Assembly (NCBI GenBank): GCA_029257045.1
Contig: JARIDB010000020.1
Span: forward strand, 1-52,643
Direction: 5' to 3'
From: Clostridium sp.
Lineage (GTDB): Bacteria > Bacillota > Clostridia > Clostridiales > Clostridiaceae
DNA length: 52,643 nucleotides
The position numbers were made by a program, and so were the translations under genes. Below are positions 7,378 through 16,639 of the stretch, in pieces. Each line of letters opens with the position of its first letter. The stretch's first letter is position 1. Under the pieces are notes generated by a model. It did not search any database, was not told the origin of the DNA, and was given only the letters and a program-made list of their open reading frames with translations.

Positions 7378-9624
7378 ATGAAAAAAATTAATTTAGGGAA
7401 AAAGACATTATCTACATTATTAATTATTTTTGTATTAGCTACTAATTCTTTTGTAGTAGGTGCTATGTCTAGAAAGGAATCTGCATGGCAACAATTTAGA
7501 GGGGAAACTTTAAACCCAGGAATAACAGATAGTAAAACGCCAAGGAATTCAGAAGAAATAGAAGAAGCATGGGCTAAGAAGATTGGTTCAGGTTGGAACT
7601 ATAGTGATCCAATAATTGTTGGACCTTATATCTATATAACAGATAGTTCAAATATTAAAAAGTTAGATAGAGAAACTGGGGAAGTTTTATTAGAGAAGCC
7701 TTTAGCGGAAGGTATAGGATTCTTTTCGAGAATTTCATATGGAGAAGGAAAGTTATTTATTCCAATAGGTGCAGGGAGAATTCAATGTGTTGATGCAAAT
7801 ACTTTAGAATCACTTTGGATAACTGCAATATCTTCGGATAAGTCATTACAAGCAATATCACCGGTAACTTATTATAATGGATATGTTTATATGGGAATAA
7901 CTAGTGGTTCAGCAGATAAGGGGATGTTTTATGCTGTGTCTGCAGAAGATGAAGATGCTACAGTTGGAAATGAGATAAAGGAATACACCTGGACTTATGC
8001 ACCAAAAGAAGGAGCGAAAGGGTACTACTGGAGTAGTGGTGCTATAGTTGGAAATAATATAGTTTTTGGAGGAGAGAACGGACAAGTTGTAAGTCATGGT
8101 TTAATTAATGATAGTATAGTAGATATTTTACAAATAAATGAAGCTATAAGGTCATCAATTCATTATGATAGAAATATAGGGAGAATTTATATCACTACTA
8201 AATCTGGAAATATTCATTCAATAAAGGTTAATTCAGATGGTACTTTTGATAAGTCATCTTTGATAACAAGAAATATAGGTTCTTATATAACATCGAGTCC
8301 GGTAACATATAATGGAAGGGTATATGTGGGCGGTGGTGGAGTATCATCAGGAGCTGGATTTTCAGTTTTAGATGCTAGCACATTACAGATAATATATCAA
8401 ATTAATGGATTAAGTTCTCAATCATCACCAGTACTAACAACTGCATATGCTACAGGGGAAAATAATAATACAGTTTATTTATACTTATTTAACTATTCAA
8501 ATCCTGATTATATATATTCAGTTAAAGATTTTGCAGGAAATACAGAGCCATCTTATGAAAAAATAGGAACTCCAAGTAAACCGCAATATAATTCATCATC
8601 AGCAGCTATTGATGAAAATGGAAGTATATATTTAAAAAATGATTCAGGATATATTTTTAAATTTATAAATAAGTTAGATGGTACCTTTAGTGTAAATGAT
8701 GTTACAAATAGTATAAATAAATTACCAAGTGTTGAAAATATAACTTTAAATGATGAAATAACTATTAATAATGTCATGGAAAGATACATGGATTTATCAG
8801 AAGAAGATAAATCTAAGGTTACTAATATAGATAAATTAAATAAAGCCTTAGAAAAGATAGAAGACTTAAAAAATGCTGATAAAGAAGTAGAAAGATTATT
8901 AGTTGGTATAGAAGAATTACCAAGTGAAATAACATTAGCAAATAGGGATAAGGTTAATGAATTATTTGCTAGTTATAATATATTATCAGAAAAACATAAA
9001 CAAAAGGTAAATAATGCTAGAAAGTTAATAGAGGCGAAAAGTACTATTAACAATTTAGAGGAAATTGAAATTATTAAAGCTATGGAAGTTAAAATAGATA
9101 AATTACCAGTATTAAAAGATATTGTCTTAGATAGAGAAGAAGAAGTAAATAACTTATATAAGGAATTTTCAAATCTATCAATAGACATACAAAATAAAGT
9201 AATTAATAAGGAATCACTATTTAAGGCTAAGGAAAAAATAGATTATATTAGAAAAGAAGTAAATTCAATTGAAGATGATATATGGAATAAAATAAATCCT
9301 GAAAACATTACTTTAAAAGATAAAGATATAGTTTACCAATTAATATCAAGATATAATACATTAGATGAAAGAGACAGACAGTATATTAAATACTTTAATG
9401 AAGTTTTGCAAGCTAAGGATATAATTGATAAGTTAGAATCTGAAGTAAATATAGGAACTAAACCAGAAGCTAATATAGATATTAAATTAGAAAGTAACAC
9501 TCAAAAAGGACTTCCAAAAACAGGCGGAACAAACGCTTTAATGGTGTTAGTTATTGCTATAATAGTATTAATTACTGGAGTTTTCTTGGTTGCTAAAAAT
9601 AAATACCCAGGAAAGAAAAGCTAG
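7378..9624 (+). CDS. LPXTG-anchored beta-propeller surface protein, cobalamin-regulated
   Basis: 748 aa. A Sec signal peptide covers about residues 1-30. Residues about 35-440 look like a PQQ/WD-type beta-propeller, with repeated 'Y-x-x-Y/G-x-V-Y-x-G/T' blades such as VTYYNGYVYMG and VTYNGRVYVGGG. From 446 to 683 there are four related helical repeats of about 45-50 residues, each opening with a 'LP-x-x-ITL' phrase and ending near 'L-x-x-A-K-x-x-I' (446-494, 511-557, 573-621, 639-683), probably a stalk. LPKTG at 712-716, a hydrophobic segment and a basic tail form a sortase signal. Start ATG 7378 follows GAAAGGGG. As first gene after the B12 riboswitch and before a DUF4430 protein and ECF transporter, it is inferred to help bind or present cobalamin at the surface; ligand binding is not shown by the sequence. 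No sortase gene is in the window. Confidence 0.85.
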   Translation: MKKINLGKKTLSTLLIIFVLATNSFVVGAMSRKESAWQQFRGETLNPGITDSKTPRNSEEIEEAWAKKIGSGWNYSDPIIVGPYIYITDSSNIKKLDRETGEVLLEKPLAEGIGFFSRISYGEGKLFIPIGAGRIQCVDANTLESLWITAISSDKSLQAISPVTYYNGYVYMGITSGSADKGMFYAVSAEDEDATVGNEIKEYTWTYAPKEGAKGYYWSSGAIVGNNIVFGGENGQVVSHGLINDSIVDILQINEAIRSSIHYDRNIGRIYITTKSGNIHSIKVNSDGTFDKSSLITRNIGSYITSSPVTYNGRVYVGGGGVSSGAGFSVLDASTLQIIYQINGLSSQSSPVLTTAYATGENNNTVYLYLFNYSNPDYIYSVKDFAGNTEPSYEKIGTPSKPQYNSSSAAIDENGSIYLKNDSGYIFKFINKLDGTFSVNDVTNSINKLPSVENITLNDEITINNVMERYMDLSEEDKSKVTNIDKLNKALEKIEDLKNADKEVERLLVGIEELPSEITLANRDKVNELFASYNILSEKHKQKVNNARKLIEAKSTINNLEEIEIIKAMEVKIDKLPVLKDIVLDREEEVNNLYKEFSNLSIDIQNKVINKESLFKAKEKIDYIRKEVNSIEDDIWNKINPENITLKDKDIVYQLISRYNTLDERDRQYIKYFNEVLQAKDIIDKLESEVNIGTKPEANIDIKLESNTQKGLPKTGGTNALMVLVIAIIVLITGVFLVAKNKYPGKKS

Positions 9625-9746
9625 AAACTAATTTAAAATAATATAGCTTGTATAATTAAAGTAGTTATTTTGAAAACTTGGTTGTACAAGCATTTTTTAA
9701 TATATAAGAAAGCTTAATACCTAAAGCTTTATATTTGGAGGAAGAT

Positions 9747-10541
9747 ATGAAGAATAAAAAAGTTAAAATAGGAGCTATTATAATAGGGATTTTATTAGTA
9801 GTTACAGTTTCTATTGGATTTATTTTAAATAATAATGAAAAATTCCTATCTAATAATGAAAAAGTTGAAAATAGTAATGAAATTAAATTTAGTAAAAACA
9901 TAGAGAAAGATACTACAAAAGATAATAATAAGGATTTAGGAAAAGAAAAAGATACTGAAGAAGAAAAGAACAGTAAAGAAATAAAGGCTGAAGAGAAAGT
10001 AAGCGAAGATAGCCCTGTAAAAGCAACAAGTAGTACTAATAAAGAAGAGGTATCTAAACAAGAAAATAAGACAGAAGCGAATATAGAAAACAATACAAAC
10101 ACTTCCACTGTTAAACCAGGGAATGGGTCAGAAGTAAAAGTAGAACCAGTTGAAAAGTATGTAACTATATCAATAACTTGCAATACCATTTTAAATAACT
10201 TAGATAAGGTTCAAGAAAGTAAAAGAGCTATAATACCATCAAATGGAGTTATATTAGGTGAAAAGAGCATTAAAATAGATAACGGAGATACTGTATTTGA
10301 TATTCTTTTAAAAGAAACAAGAAAGCAAAGAATTCATATGGATTTTGTACAATCACCTGTATATGAAAGCGCCTATATAAAGGGAATAAATAATCTTTAT
10401 GAATTTGATGGGGGAGAACTTAGTGGATGGAAATATAGCGTAAATGGAGTTTTTCCAAGCTATGGATGTAGTAATTATGAGTTAAATGATGGAGATGTTA
10501 TTGAATGGAAGTACACCTGCGATTTAGGAAAAGATTTATAA
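9747..10541 (+). CDS. Membrane-tethered DUF4430 (transcobalamin-like) protein, probable cobalamin binder
   Basis: 264 aa. One N-terminal membrane segment (about 7-27) without a lipobox Cys tethers the protein or acts as a signal. Residues about 30-136 are a low-complexity Lys/Glu/Asn/Ser linker suited to crossing the wall. The C-terminal domain (about 137-264) has DUF4430 hallmarks: DTVFDILLKE, SGWKYSVNG and LNDGDVIEWKYT. DUF4430 is related to the C-terminal domain of transcobalamin and intrinsic factor. Three cysteines (145, 241, 258) lie in it. A TTG at 9735 could be read as start, but it overlaps the TTTGGAGGA ribosome site; ATG 9747 is correctly spaced. Downstream of the B12 riboswitch and 15 bp before ecfT, it is inferred to capture cobalamin for the transporter. 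Confidence 0.85.
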   Translation: MKNKKVKIGAIIIGILLVVTVSIGFILNNNEKFLSNNEKVENSNEIKFSKNIEKDTTKDNNKDLGKEKDTEEEKNSKEIKAEEKVSEDSPVKATSSTNKEEVSKQENKTEANIENNTNTSTVKPGNGSEVKVEPVEKYVTISITCNTILNNLDKVQESKRAIIPSNGVILGEKSIKIDNGDTVFDILLKETRKQRIHMDFVQSPVYESAYIKGINNLYEFDGGELSGWKYSVNGVFPSYGCSNYELNDGDVIEWKYTCDLGKDL

Positions 10542-10556
10542 AGGAGTTATTATAGT

Positions 10557-11456
10557 ATGGAGAGAAAATTATATGATTCTTTTGGAGAATATCATCCACT
10601 AGTAAATTTCGTGTATTTTACTACTGTTATAATATTTTCTATGGTATTTCAACATCCAATATTATTAATTATATCTATATTATCATCATTTATATATACA
10701 GTAATGTTAAATGGAGTTAAAGGATTAAAGTTTAACTTATATTTTTTATTACCTATATTTTTTATAGTAATAATATTAAATCCATTATTTAGCCATGAAG
10801 GTATGACAATATTATTTTACTTAAGCAATAAACCGATAACACTAGAATCATTTATATATGGAATAGTTACTGCTATGATGCTTGTTACTATGGTTATGTG
10901 GTTTAGCTGTTATAATAAAGTAATAACTTCAGAGAAAATGATATATCTATTTAGTAAAACAATTCCATCAATTGGATTGCTGATTTCTATGACGCTAAGC
11001 TTTGTTCCAAAGTTTAAAATACAATTAAAGAAAATAAGGCTTTCTCAAAGAAATATAGGAAGAGATATAAATAGTGGAAGTCTTTATGAAAGAATTAAAC
11101 ATGGATGTATGATTGTATCAATACTTATAACTTGGGCATTAGAAAATGGTGTTCAAACTGCTGATTCCATGAGAGGTAGAGGTTATGGATTAAGTGGAAG
11201 AACTAATTTTTCCTTATATAAAGTAGATAAAAGAGATAAAATAGCTTTATCTATAATGGTATCTTTGATTATAATTTGTATTTTAGGATATGTAGGTGGT
11301 AAAAATGCAATGCAATTTTATCCTTATATAAAAATAGGTAAAATAGGATTTGCTGATTACATTATATATTTAGCTTATAGTATATTAGTATTCTTTCCAG
11401 TTATAATTGAGAGAAGGGAGGAATTAAGATGGACCATATTGAAATCAAAGATTTAA
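10557..11456 (+). CDS. ecfT: ECF transporter transmembrane (T) component
   Basis: 299 aa integral membrane coupling subunit of an energy-coupling factor (CbiQ/EcfT) transporter; it links the substrate-binding S subunit to the ATPases. There are several hydrophobic segments (about 16-50, 58-78, 99-118, 130-150, and two near 225-290). The cytoplasmic coupling helix carries the signature ADSMRGRGYG at 202-211, equivalent to the A-R-G motif that docks on EcfA. ATG 10557 follows AAGGAG. It overlaps the downstream ATPase gene by 28 bp, implying translational coupling. Context and the riboswitch point to cobalamin as substrate of the complex. Confidence 0.9.
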   Translation: MERKLYDSFGEYHPLVNFVYFTTVIIFSMVFQHPILLIISILSSFIYTVMLNGVKGLKFNLYFLLPIFFIVIILNPLFSHEGMTILFYLSNKPITLESFIYGIVTAMMLVTMVMWFSCYNKVITSEKMIYLFSKTIPSIGLLISMTLSFVPKFKIQLKKIRLSQRNIGRDINSGSLYERIKHGCMIVSILITWALENGVQTADSMRGRGYGLSGRTNFSLYKVDKRDKIALSIMVSLIIICILGYVGGKNAMQFYPYIKIGKIGFADYIIYLAYSILVFFPVIIERREELRWTILKSKI

Positions 11457-13120
11457 GTTTTGCTTATCCTAATAGTGAAAAGAATGTATTAGATAAAATA
11501 AATGTTAATATAAACGAAGGAGATTTTATTCTTTTAATAGGAGAATCCGGTTGTGGTAAAAGTACTCTTTTAAGACATTTGAAAAATGAAATAGCACCTC
11601 ATGGTAAGTTAGAAGGTGATATTTTATATAAAGGTAAAAGCATAAAAAGATTAGAACAAAGGGAGTCTGCATCAGAAATAGGATTTGTTATGCAAAATCC
11701 AGATTATCAAATAGTTACAGATAAGGTGTGGCATGAATTAGCCTTTGGGTTAGAAAGTCTAGGAATAGATTCGCAAACTATAAGAAGAAGAGTTGCAGAG
11801 ATGGCAAGCTTTTTTGGAATACAAACATGGTTTAGAAAAGATGTAAGTGAGTTAAGTGGAGGACAAAAACAATTATTGAATTTAGCTTCAATAATGGTTA
11901 TGCAACCAAAGGTTTTAATATTAGATGAACCTACATCACAATTAGATCCAATTGCTGCAACAGAGTTTTTAGAAACAATATGCAAGATAAATAGAGAACT
12001 TGGAGTAACAGTGATTATAACAGAGCATAGGTTAGAAGAAGTCTTTTCTATGGCTGATAAGATAATCTTAATGGACTCTGGTAAGATAATTGGATATAAA
12101 AGCCCAAAGGAAATAGGAAATATAATATATAATAAGGACAATAAGCATTCTATGTTTTACTCCCTTCCAACGCCAATTAGAATATATAAAAGTTGTAATT
12201 GTATTGGAGAGTCACCTTTAACAATAAAGGAAAGTAGAGATTGGGTTAAGAAAATATTTAATGATGAAAATAAGTTTTATGAAGAAGTATCAATAGATTT
12301 AATTGATAATGAAAATAGAAAAGAACCTATTATAGAATTAAGGGATGTATGGTTTAGATATGAAAAATCATCTCCAGATATATTAAGAGGATTAAACTTA
12401 AATGTATATAAAAACGAAATATTATCTATCCTTGGAGGAAATGGTACAGGGAAAACTACAACATTAGGAGTTATATCAGGTAATAATAAACCATACAGGG
12501 GTAATGTTTATATAAATAAAAAGAAGATAGAAAAATATAAGTTATCAGAGTTATTTAATAAAAACTTAGCAGTACTACCTCAAGATCCACAAAGTCTATT
12601 TATAAAGAGTACTCTTCAAGATGATTTAGAAGAGGTTTTTGATAGAATTAAGTTATCTAAGGATGAAAAGATAAACAAAGTTCAAGAGGTAAGTGAGCTA
12701 TTAGGAATAAAGGATTTACTAAAGTCTCATCCCTATGACTTAAGTGGAGGAGAGCAGCAAAAGGCAGCATTAGCAAAGATATTATTGCTAGAACCTAAGA
12801 TATTAATATTAGATGAACCTACTAAAGGATTAGATGGAAATTTTAAAAAAGAGCTTGGAGACATTATTAGAAGTTTAAAGGAAAAGGATGTAACTATTGT
12901 TATAGTAACTCATGATATAGAATTTGCAGCAGAAATTTCTGATAGATGTTTAATGTTTTTTGATGGAGATATTTCATCAGAAGGGACGCCAAGAGAATTT
13001 TTCTGTGGAAACTCATTTTATACAACCTGTGCTAATAAAATATCACGGGGTATATTAAAAGATATTTTAAAAGTTGAGGATATGGTAGACCTATGGAAGT
13101 TTCAAAATTTAAGAAGTTAA
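11429..13120 (+). CDS. ECF transporter ATPase, two fused ABC domains (EcfA-EcfA')
   Basis: 563 aa containing both nucleotide-binding domains in one chain, where many Firmicutes have separate EcfA1 and EcfA2. Domain 1: Walker A GESGCGKST (38-46), signature LSGGQKQ (142-148), Walker B LILDEP (163-168). Domain 2: Walker A GGNGTGKTT (336-344), signature LSGGEQQ (438-444), Walker B LILDEP (460-465). H-loop histidines are seen in ITEH and VTHD. About 50-60 residues link the domains. ATG 11429 follows GGGAGGAATTAAG. It overlaps the T gene and the S gene by exactly 28 bp each. It powers import through the T and S subunits encoded on either side. Confidence 0.93.
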   Translation: MDHIEIKDLSFAYPNSEKNVLDKINVNINEGDFILLIGESGCGKSTLLRHLKNEIAPHGKLEGDILYKGKSIKRLEQRESASEIGFVMQNPDYQIVTDKVWHELAFGLESLGIDSQTIRRRVAEMASFFGIQTWFRKDVSELSGGQKQLLNLASIMVMQPKVLILDEPTSQLDPIAATEFLETICKINRELGVTVIITEHRLEEVFSMADKIILMDSGKIIGYKSPKEIGNIIYNKDNKHSMFYSLPTPIRIYKSCNCIGESPLTIKESRDWVKKIFNDENKFYEEVSIDLIDNENRKEPIIELRDVWFRYEKSSPDILRGLNLNVYKNEILSILGGNGTGKTTTLGVISGNNKPYRGNVYINKKKIEKYKLSELFNKNLAVLPQDPQSLFIKSTLQDDLEEVFDRIKLSKDEKINKVQEVSELLGIKDLLKSHPYDLSGGEQQKAALAKILLLEPKILILDEPTKGLDGNFKKELGDIIRSLKEKDVTIVIVTHDIEFAAEISDRCLMFFDGDISSEGTPREFFCGNSFYTTCANKISRGILKDILKVEDMVDLWKFQNLRS

Positions 13121-13788
13121 AAGTAGCAATAATAAGTATTTTAATACCTCCTATAATATTATTTATAGGAGTAAAAGTAGGAGATAGGAATTATTGGCTT
13201 GTAAGTATGATTTTAATTATATTAGCTATGTGGCCATTTTTTTCATTGTTTGAAAGAAGAAAGCCAAGAGCTAGAGAAATAGTTCCAATTGCTGTAATGT
13301 CAGCAATTGCAGCAATTGGAAGGTTTGCTTTTGCAATGATTCCACAGTTTAAACCAGTTGCAGCAATAGTTATAATAACTGGTATATCTTTTGGGTCAGA
13401 GGCAGGTTTTTTAACAGGAGCAATATCAGCACTAGTATCAAATTTCTTTTTCGGACAAGGGCCATGGACTCCATGGCAGATGTTTGCCTTTGGAATAATA
13501 GGATTTTTATCAGGGCTGTTATATAAATATAAAATAATAGAAAGTAAATTATCAATATGTATATTTGGTGGAGTATGTGGATATTTATATGGACTAATAG
13601 TAAACCTTTGGACAATATTGGCCTATGTAAATCCACTTACTAAAGAAGGGGTAATTGCAACCTATGCTTCAAGCATACCCTTTGATACAATACATGCAAT
13701 TTCAACAGTTATTTTTTTGTTTATATTAGCAATGCCTATGAAAGAAAAAATGGAGAGATTAAAACTAAAATATGGATTATTTAGATAA
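13093..13788 (+). CDS. ECF transporter substrate-binding (S) component, probably cobalamin
   Basis: 231 aa, six or so membrane helices (about 11-29, 35-52, 63-83, 88-115, 128-148, 152-172, 198-217). This is the integral membrane S subunit that sets substrate specificity. The motif GQGPWTPWQM at 121-130 recurs in a broad class of ECF S components. It is last in the operon and encoded immediately after T and A. Substrate is inferred as cobalamin because a B12 riboswitch heads the operon and a DUF4430 protein belongs to it. Specificity cannot be read directly; a CbrT-type subunit would be the best-known parallel. GAGG lies 12 nt before ATG 13093, so coupled re-initiation is likely. Confidence 0.8.
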   Translation: MEVSKFKKLKVAIISILIPPIILFIGVKVGDRNYWLVSMILIILAMWPFFSLFERRKPRAREIVPIAVMSAIAAIGRFAFAMIPQFKPVAAIVIITGISFGSEAGFLTGAISALVSNFFFGQGPWTPWQMFAFGIIGFLSGLLYKYKIIESKLSICIFGGVCGYLYGLIVNLWTILAYVNPLTKEGVIATYASSIPFDTIHAISTVIFLFILAMPMKEKMERLKLKYGLFR

Positions 13789-13827
13789 ACTATAATTGAG
13801 CTTTATTATAAGCTACTATTAATAAAT

Positions 13828-13862
13828 AAAATGCACTAGAGAATAAACCTCTAGTGCATTTT
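13828..13862. terminator. Bidirectional terminator between the ECF operon and asnS
   Basis: AAAATGCACTAGAG pairs perfectly with CTCTAGTGCATTTT across a 7-nt loop. With A-runs and T-runs on both sides it can stop both convergent transcripts. Confidence 0.92.
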
Positions 13863-13867
13863 GTTTA

Positions 13868-15262
13868 TTAAAATTCTGATTGTCCTGTAGTTCTTGGGAA
13901 TGGTATTACGTCTCTAATGTTAGTCATACCAGTAACATACATTATAAGTCTTTCAAAACCAAGTCCAAATCCAGCATGCTTAGTTTCTCCGTATTTTCTA
14001 AGCTCTAAATACCACCAGTAATCTTCTTCATTAAGACCTAGTTCTGCAAGTCTTCCTTTTAGAACATCTAGTCTTTCTTCTCTTTGGCTACCACCAATAA
14101 GTTCTCCGATTCCTGGAACTAAAAGATCTGTTGCTGCAACAGTTTTTCCATCTTCATTTAATCTCATATAGAAAGCTTTAATGTCTTTTGGATAGTCAGT
14201 TACAAAAACTGGTCTTTTAAAGTGTTCTTCAGTAAGATATCTTTCGTGTTCTGTTTGAAGGTCAATTCCCCATTCAACAGGATATTCAAATTTCTTATCA
14301 GTTTTCTTTAATATTTCAACAGCTTCAGTATAAGTTACTCTACCAAAGTCTGAACTTATTACATGGTTTAATCTATCTAAGATTCCCTTATCAACAAATT
14401 GATTGAAGAATTGCATTTCTTCTGGGCATTCAGTTATTACATATTCTAAAACATATTTAAGCATATCTTCGGCAAGTTCCATGTCATCTTGAAGATCAGC
14501 AAAAGCTATTTCAGGTTCTACCATCCAGAACTCAGCCGCATGTCTTGCCGTATTTGAGTTTTCAGCTCTAAATGTTGGTCCAAAAGTATAAACATTTCTA
14601 AAAGCTAAAGCATAACATTCAGCATTTAATTGTCCAGAAACAGTAAGGTTACTTTCTTTGTTAAAGAAATCTTGTTTGAAATCAATAGCACCTTCTTCAG
14701 TTTTTGGTACATTGTGTAGGTCTAAAGTCGTAACTCTAAACATTTCTCCAGCACCTTCAGCATCGCTTCCAGTTATAAGTGGAGTGTTAGTATAAACAAA
14801 TCCTCTATCTTGGAAGAACTTATGGATAGCATAAGCTGCAACAGAACGAACTCTAAATACTGCTGAGAAAGCATTACTTCTTGGTCTTAAATGAGCTATT
14901 GTTCTTAAATATTCATAAGAGTGTCTTTTCTTTTGCAAAGGATAATCTGAATTAGACATACCTTCTATTATTAATTCTTTTGCTTGAATTTCAAAAGGTT
15001 GTTTTGCATTTGGGGTAGCAACTAAAGTTCCTACAACAGTTATTGATGAACTTATAGGTAACTTTGATATTTCAGCAAAGTTTGAAAGTTCACTTCCAAA
15101 TACAACTTGAATGTTTTTAAAGAAACTTCCATCATTAACTTCTATAAATCCAAAAGCATTTGATGCTCTTAATGTTCTTATCCAACCAGAAATTTTAATT
15201 TCCTTAGATAAGTATTCTTCTTCGTTTCTGTAAAGTGATTTTATTAAAACAACTTTATCCAT
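13868..15262 (-). CDS. asnS: Asparaginyl-tRNA synthetase
   Basis: 464 aa class IIb aminoacyl-tRNA synthetase charging tRNA-Asn. The N-terminal OB-fold anticodon-binding domain spans about 20-100 ([12 protein letters not shown]...). Catalytic class II motifs are visible: motif 2 [20 protein letters not shown] at 231-250 and motif 3 [16 protein letters not shown] at 431-446 near the C-terminus. The ATG at 15262 follows AGGAGGACTAATA on the minus strand. The gene is alone behind a T-box leader, so expression should rise when tRNA-Asn is uncharged. The asparagine identity rather than aspartate is supported by the AAC specifier in the leader and the short C-terminus. Confidence 0.95.
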   Translation of the reverse strand: MDKVVLIKSLYRNEEEYLSKEIKISGWIRTLRASNAFGFIEVNDGSFFKNIQVVFGSELSNFAEISKLPISSSITVVGTLVATPNAKQPFEIQAKELIIEGMSNSDYPLQKKRHSYEYLRTIAHLRPRSNAFSAVFRVRSVAAYAIHKFFQDRGFVYTNTPLITGSDAEGAGEMFRVTTLDLHNVPKTEEGAIDFKQDFFNKESNLTVSGQLNAECYALAFRNVYTFGPTFRAENSNTARHAAEFWMVEPEIAFADLQDDMELAEDMLKYVLEYVITECPEEMQFFNQFVDKGILDRLNHVISSDFGRVTYTEAVEILKKTDKKFEYPVEWGIDLQTEHERYLTEEHFKRPVFVTDYPKDIKAFYMRLNEDGKTVAATDLLVPGIGELIGGSQREERLDVLKGRLAELGLNEEDYWWYLELRKYGETKHAGFGLGFERLIMYVTGMTNIRDVIPFPRTTGQSEF

Positions 15263-15636
15263 TATTAGTCCTCCTAAAAATTTATTTTCAAATAAAAAAA
15301 ACCTTCAATCCCATACAAGGGACGAAAGTTATATTCGCGGTACCACCCAAGTTGCTATAATTTATAGCCACTCTAAAGACACATATAATGTCTGTTCAAA
15401 TATATCGGTTTGAATCCGTCTAAATCTACTTAAGTGAGACTAAAAATTTTAATTTTGTTAGTCGAACTTACACCTTTTATATAAGAAAAAGGTGATCATT
15501 TTTTCACTTGTTCGGTTAGAAACTCAGAGATGTTCTTCACTAAAGGCTTAGTATAAGGCTCCCACCATTCCTTACTCGCTAAAACTAATTCCACATGGTT
15601 ACTCTTCTCGTCACAGTTTTTTATAATTTTTGATTT
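15263..15636 (-). promoter_or_regulatory. T-box leader of asnS (Asn specifier AAC)
   Basis: On the minus strand the leader starts about seven bases after the promoter at 15644-15672. Stem I begins GACGAGAAGAGTA, has a distal loop with AGCGAG...GGAATGGTGGGAGCC, and shows a specifier region GAAGAACATCTCTGAG that contains AAC (Asn). The T-box itself, TGGGTGGTACCGCG, lies at 15349-15336 and pairs with uncharged tRNA-Asn NCCA ends. The terminator CTTTCGTCCC...GGGATTGAAGG with a T-run is at about 15326-15294. The region also reads as a 67-residue ORF, which I regard as spurious. Confidence 0.95.
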
Positions 15637-15643
15637 TAATATC

Positions 15644-15672
15644 ATTGTATACCAAGTAAATAGTATTTGCAA
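15644..15672 (-). promoter_or_regulatory. Sigma-A promoter of the asnS T-box transcript
   Basis: Minus strand: TTGCAA (15672-15667), 17-bp spacer, TACAAT (15649-15644). It lies just after the terminator of the upstream metallophosphoesterase gene and just before stem I of the T-box. Confidence 0.75.
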
Positions 15673-15686
15673 CAACAATTTAGAAT

Positions 15687-15714
15687 AAGAAAAAAGCAAC
15701 TTAATAGCTGCTTT
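15687..15714 (-). terminator. Terminator of the metallophosphoesterase gene
   Basis: Minus strand AAAGCAGCT-ATTA-AGTTGCTTT (9 bp, one wobble) followed by TTTTTC, starting three bases after the stop codon. Confidence 0.85.
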
Positions 15715-15716
15715 AA

Positions 15717-16415
15717 TTATTCATTTCCACTTTCATAGGAATTTATTAATTGATTTGGAAAGTTAAGAATTTTAGTATCCTTTACTATCTTTTGAAAGTT
15801 ATACTCTAATTCCTTGAACTTAACATCAATATTTTTATTATCATCAACATTTATTATACAATAGGTTAAATTAGGTCTACCTATTTTAGGTTTACCAACA
15901 CTTCCAACATTAATTAAAGTTTTATCATTAAACTTTTTCAAGGTTGGTATATGGGTATGGGCACAAACTAAAACATCTTCGGTTAAGGTTTCCATAACCT
16001 TTTTAGTGTTATCGCCATCTGCATATAAATATTCACTTATAGAGTTAGGGCTTCCATGAGTAAATCTAAATTTAACTCCATTAAAATTATAAGTTAGATA
16101 TTCTGGTAAGCTATCTAAAAAATATTTATTAGACTCTCTAAGTTCACTACAAGTCCAAGGGAGAACAAAGGAATTAACTTGATTATCTCTAATATAAGTA
16201 AATCTACCATCTACAACAGAAGCATCATAATTACCTTTAATACAAGGGATTTCACGCCTCTTTATTAACGCAATTACTTCATTTGGGTGAGGGCCATAGC
16301 CAACTAAATCCCCAAGGCAAATTGTAATATCCACTTTCTCCATATCAATATCTTCAAAGGCTGTCATTAATGAATAAATATTTCCATGAACGTCAGAAAA
16401 TACAGCTATTTTCAT
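15717..16415 (-). CDS. Calcineurin-like metallophosphoesterase (YfcE/MJ0936-type)
   Basis: 232 aa cytosolic phosphoesterase. Dinuclear metal ligands are present: D8 and H10 in FSDVHGN, D36 in CLGDLVGYGPHP, N62 in KGNYD, H120 in THGS and H153/H155 in AHTHIP. The domain fills the protein, which fits the small single-domain phosphodiesterases related to YfcE. ATG 16415 follows AGGAGGACTTTTTT. The physiological substrate cannot be inferred; it stands alone between the asnS leader and a divergent peptidase gene. Confidence 0.88.
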   Translation of the reverse strand: MKIAVFSDVHGNIYSLMTAFEDIDMEKVDITICLGDLVGYGPHPNEVIALIKRREIPCIKGNYDASVVDGRFTYIRDNQVNSFVLPWTCSELRESNKYFLDSLPEYLTYNFNGVKFRFTHGSPNSISEYLYADGDNTKKVMETLTEDVLVCAHTHIPTLKKFNDKTLINVGSVGKPKIGRPNLTYCIINVDDNKNIDVKFKELEYNFQKIVKDTKILNFPNQLINSYESGNE

Positions 16416-16639
16416 AAAAAAGTCCTCCTAAAAAATTCTATATTTATTATACCATTTATGTCTTTATATAGAAATATTATAATTAACTAATATATATTGT
16501 TAAGTTAATAATATAATTTATTAATAATTTAATTGCTTATTATGTTTATATATAGTGTAAAATTGAAATCATATATAAATGGATATTATTAAAACTATAA
16601 GTTATATTATAAATATAAGACAAAACAAGGAGGATAAAC

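Noticed and set aside
9665..10189. 174-codon minus-strand ORF opposite the DUF4430 gene
   Set aside because: It is the complement of the low-complexity Lys/Glu-rich linker, producing a Ser/Phe/Leu-rich shadow without a start signal.
15496..15699. 67-residue ORF on the minus strand upstream of asnS
   Set aside because: It coincides with stem I and the specifier loop of the T-box leader, which explains the sequence; the ORF is incidental.
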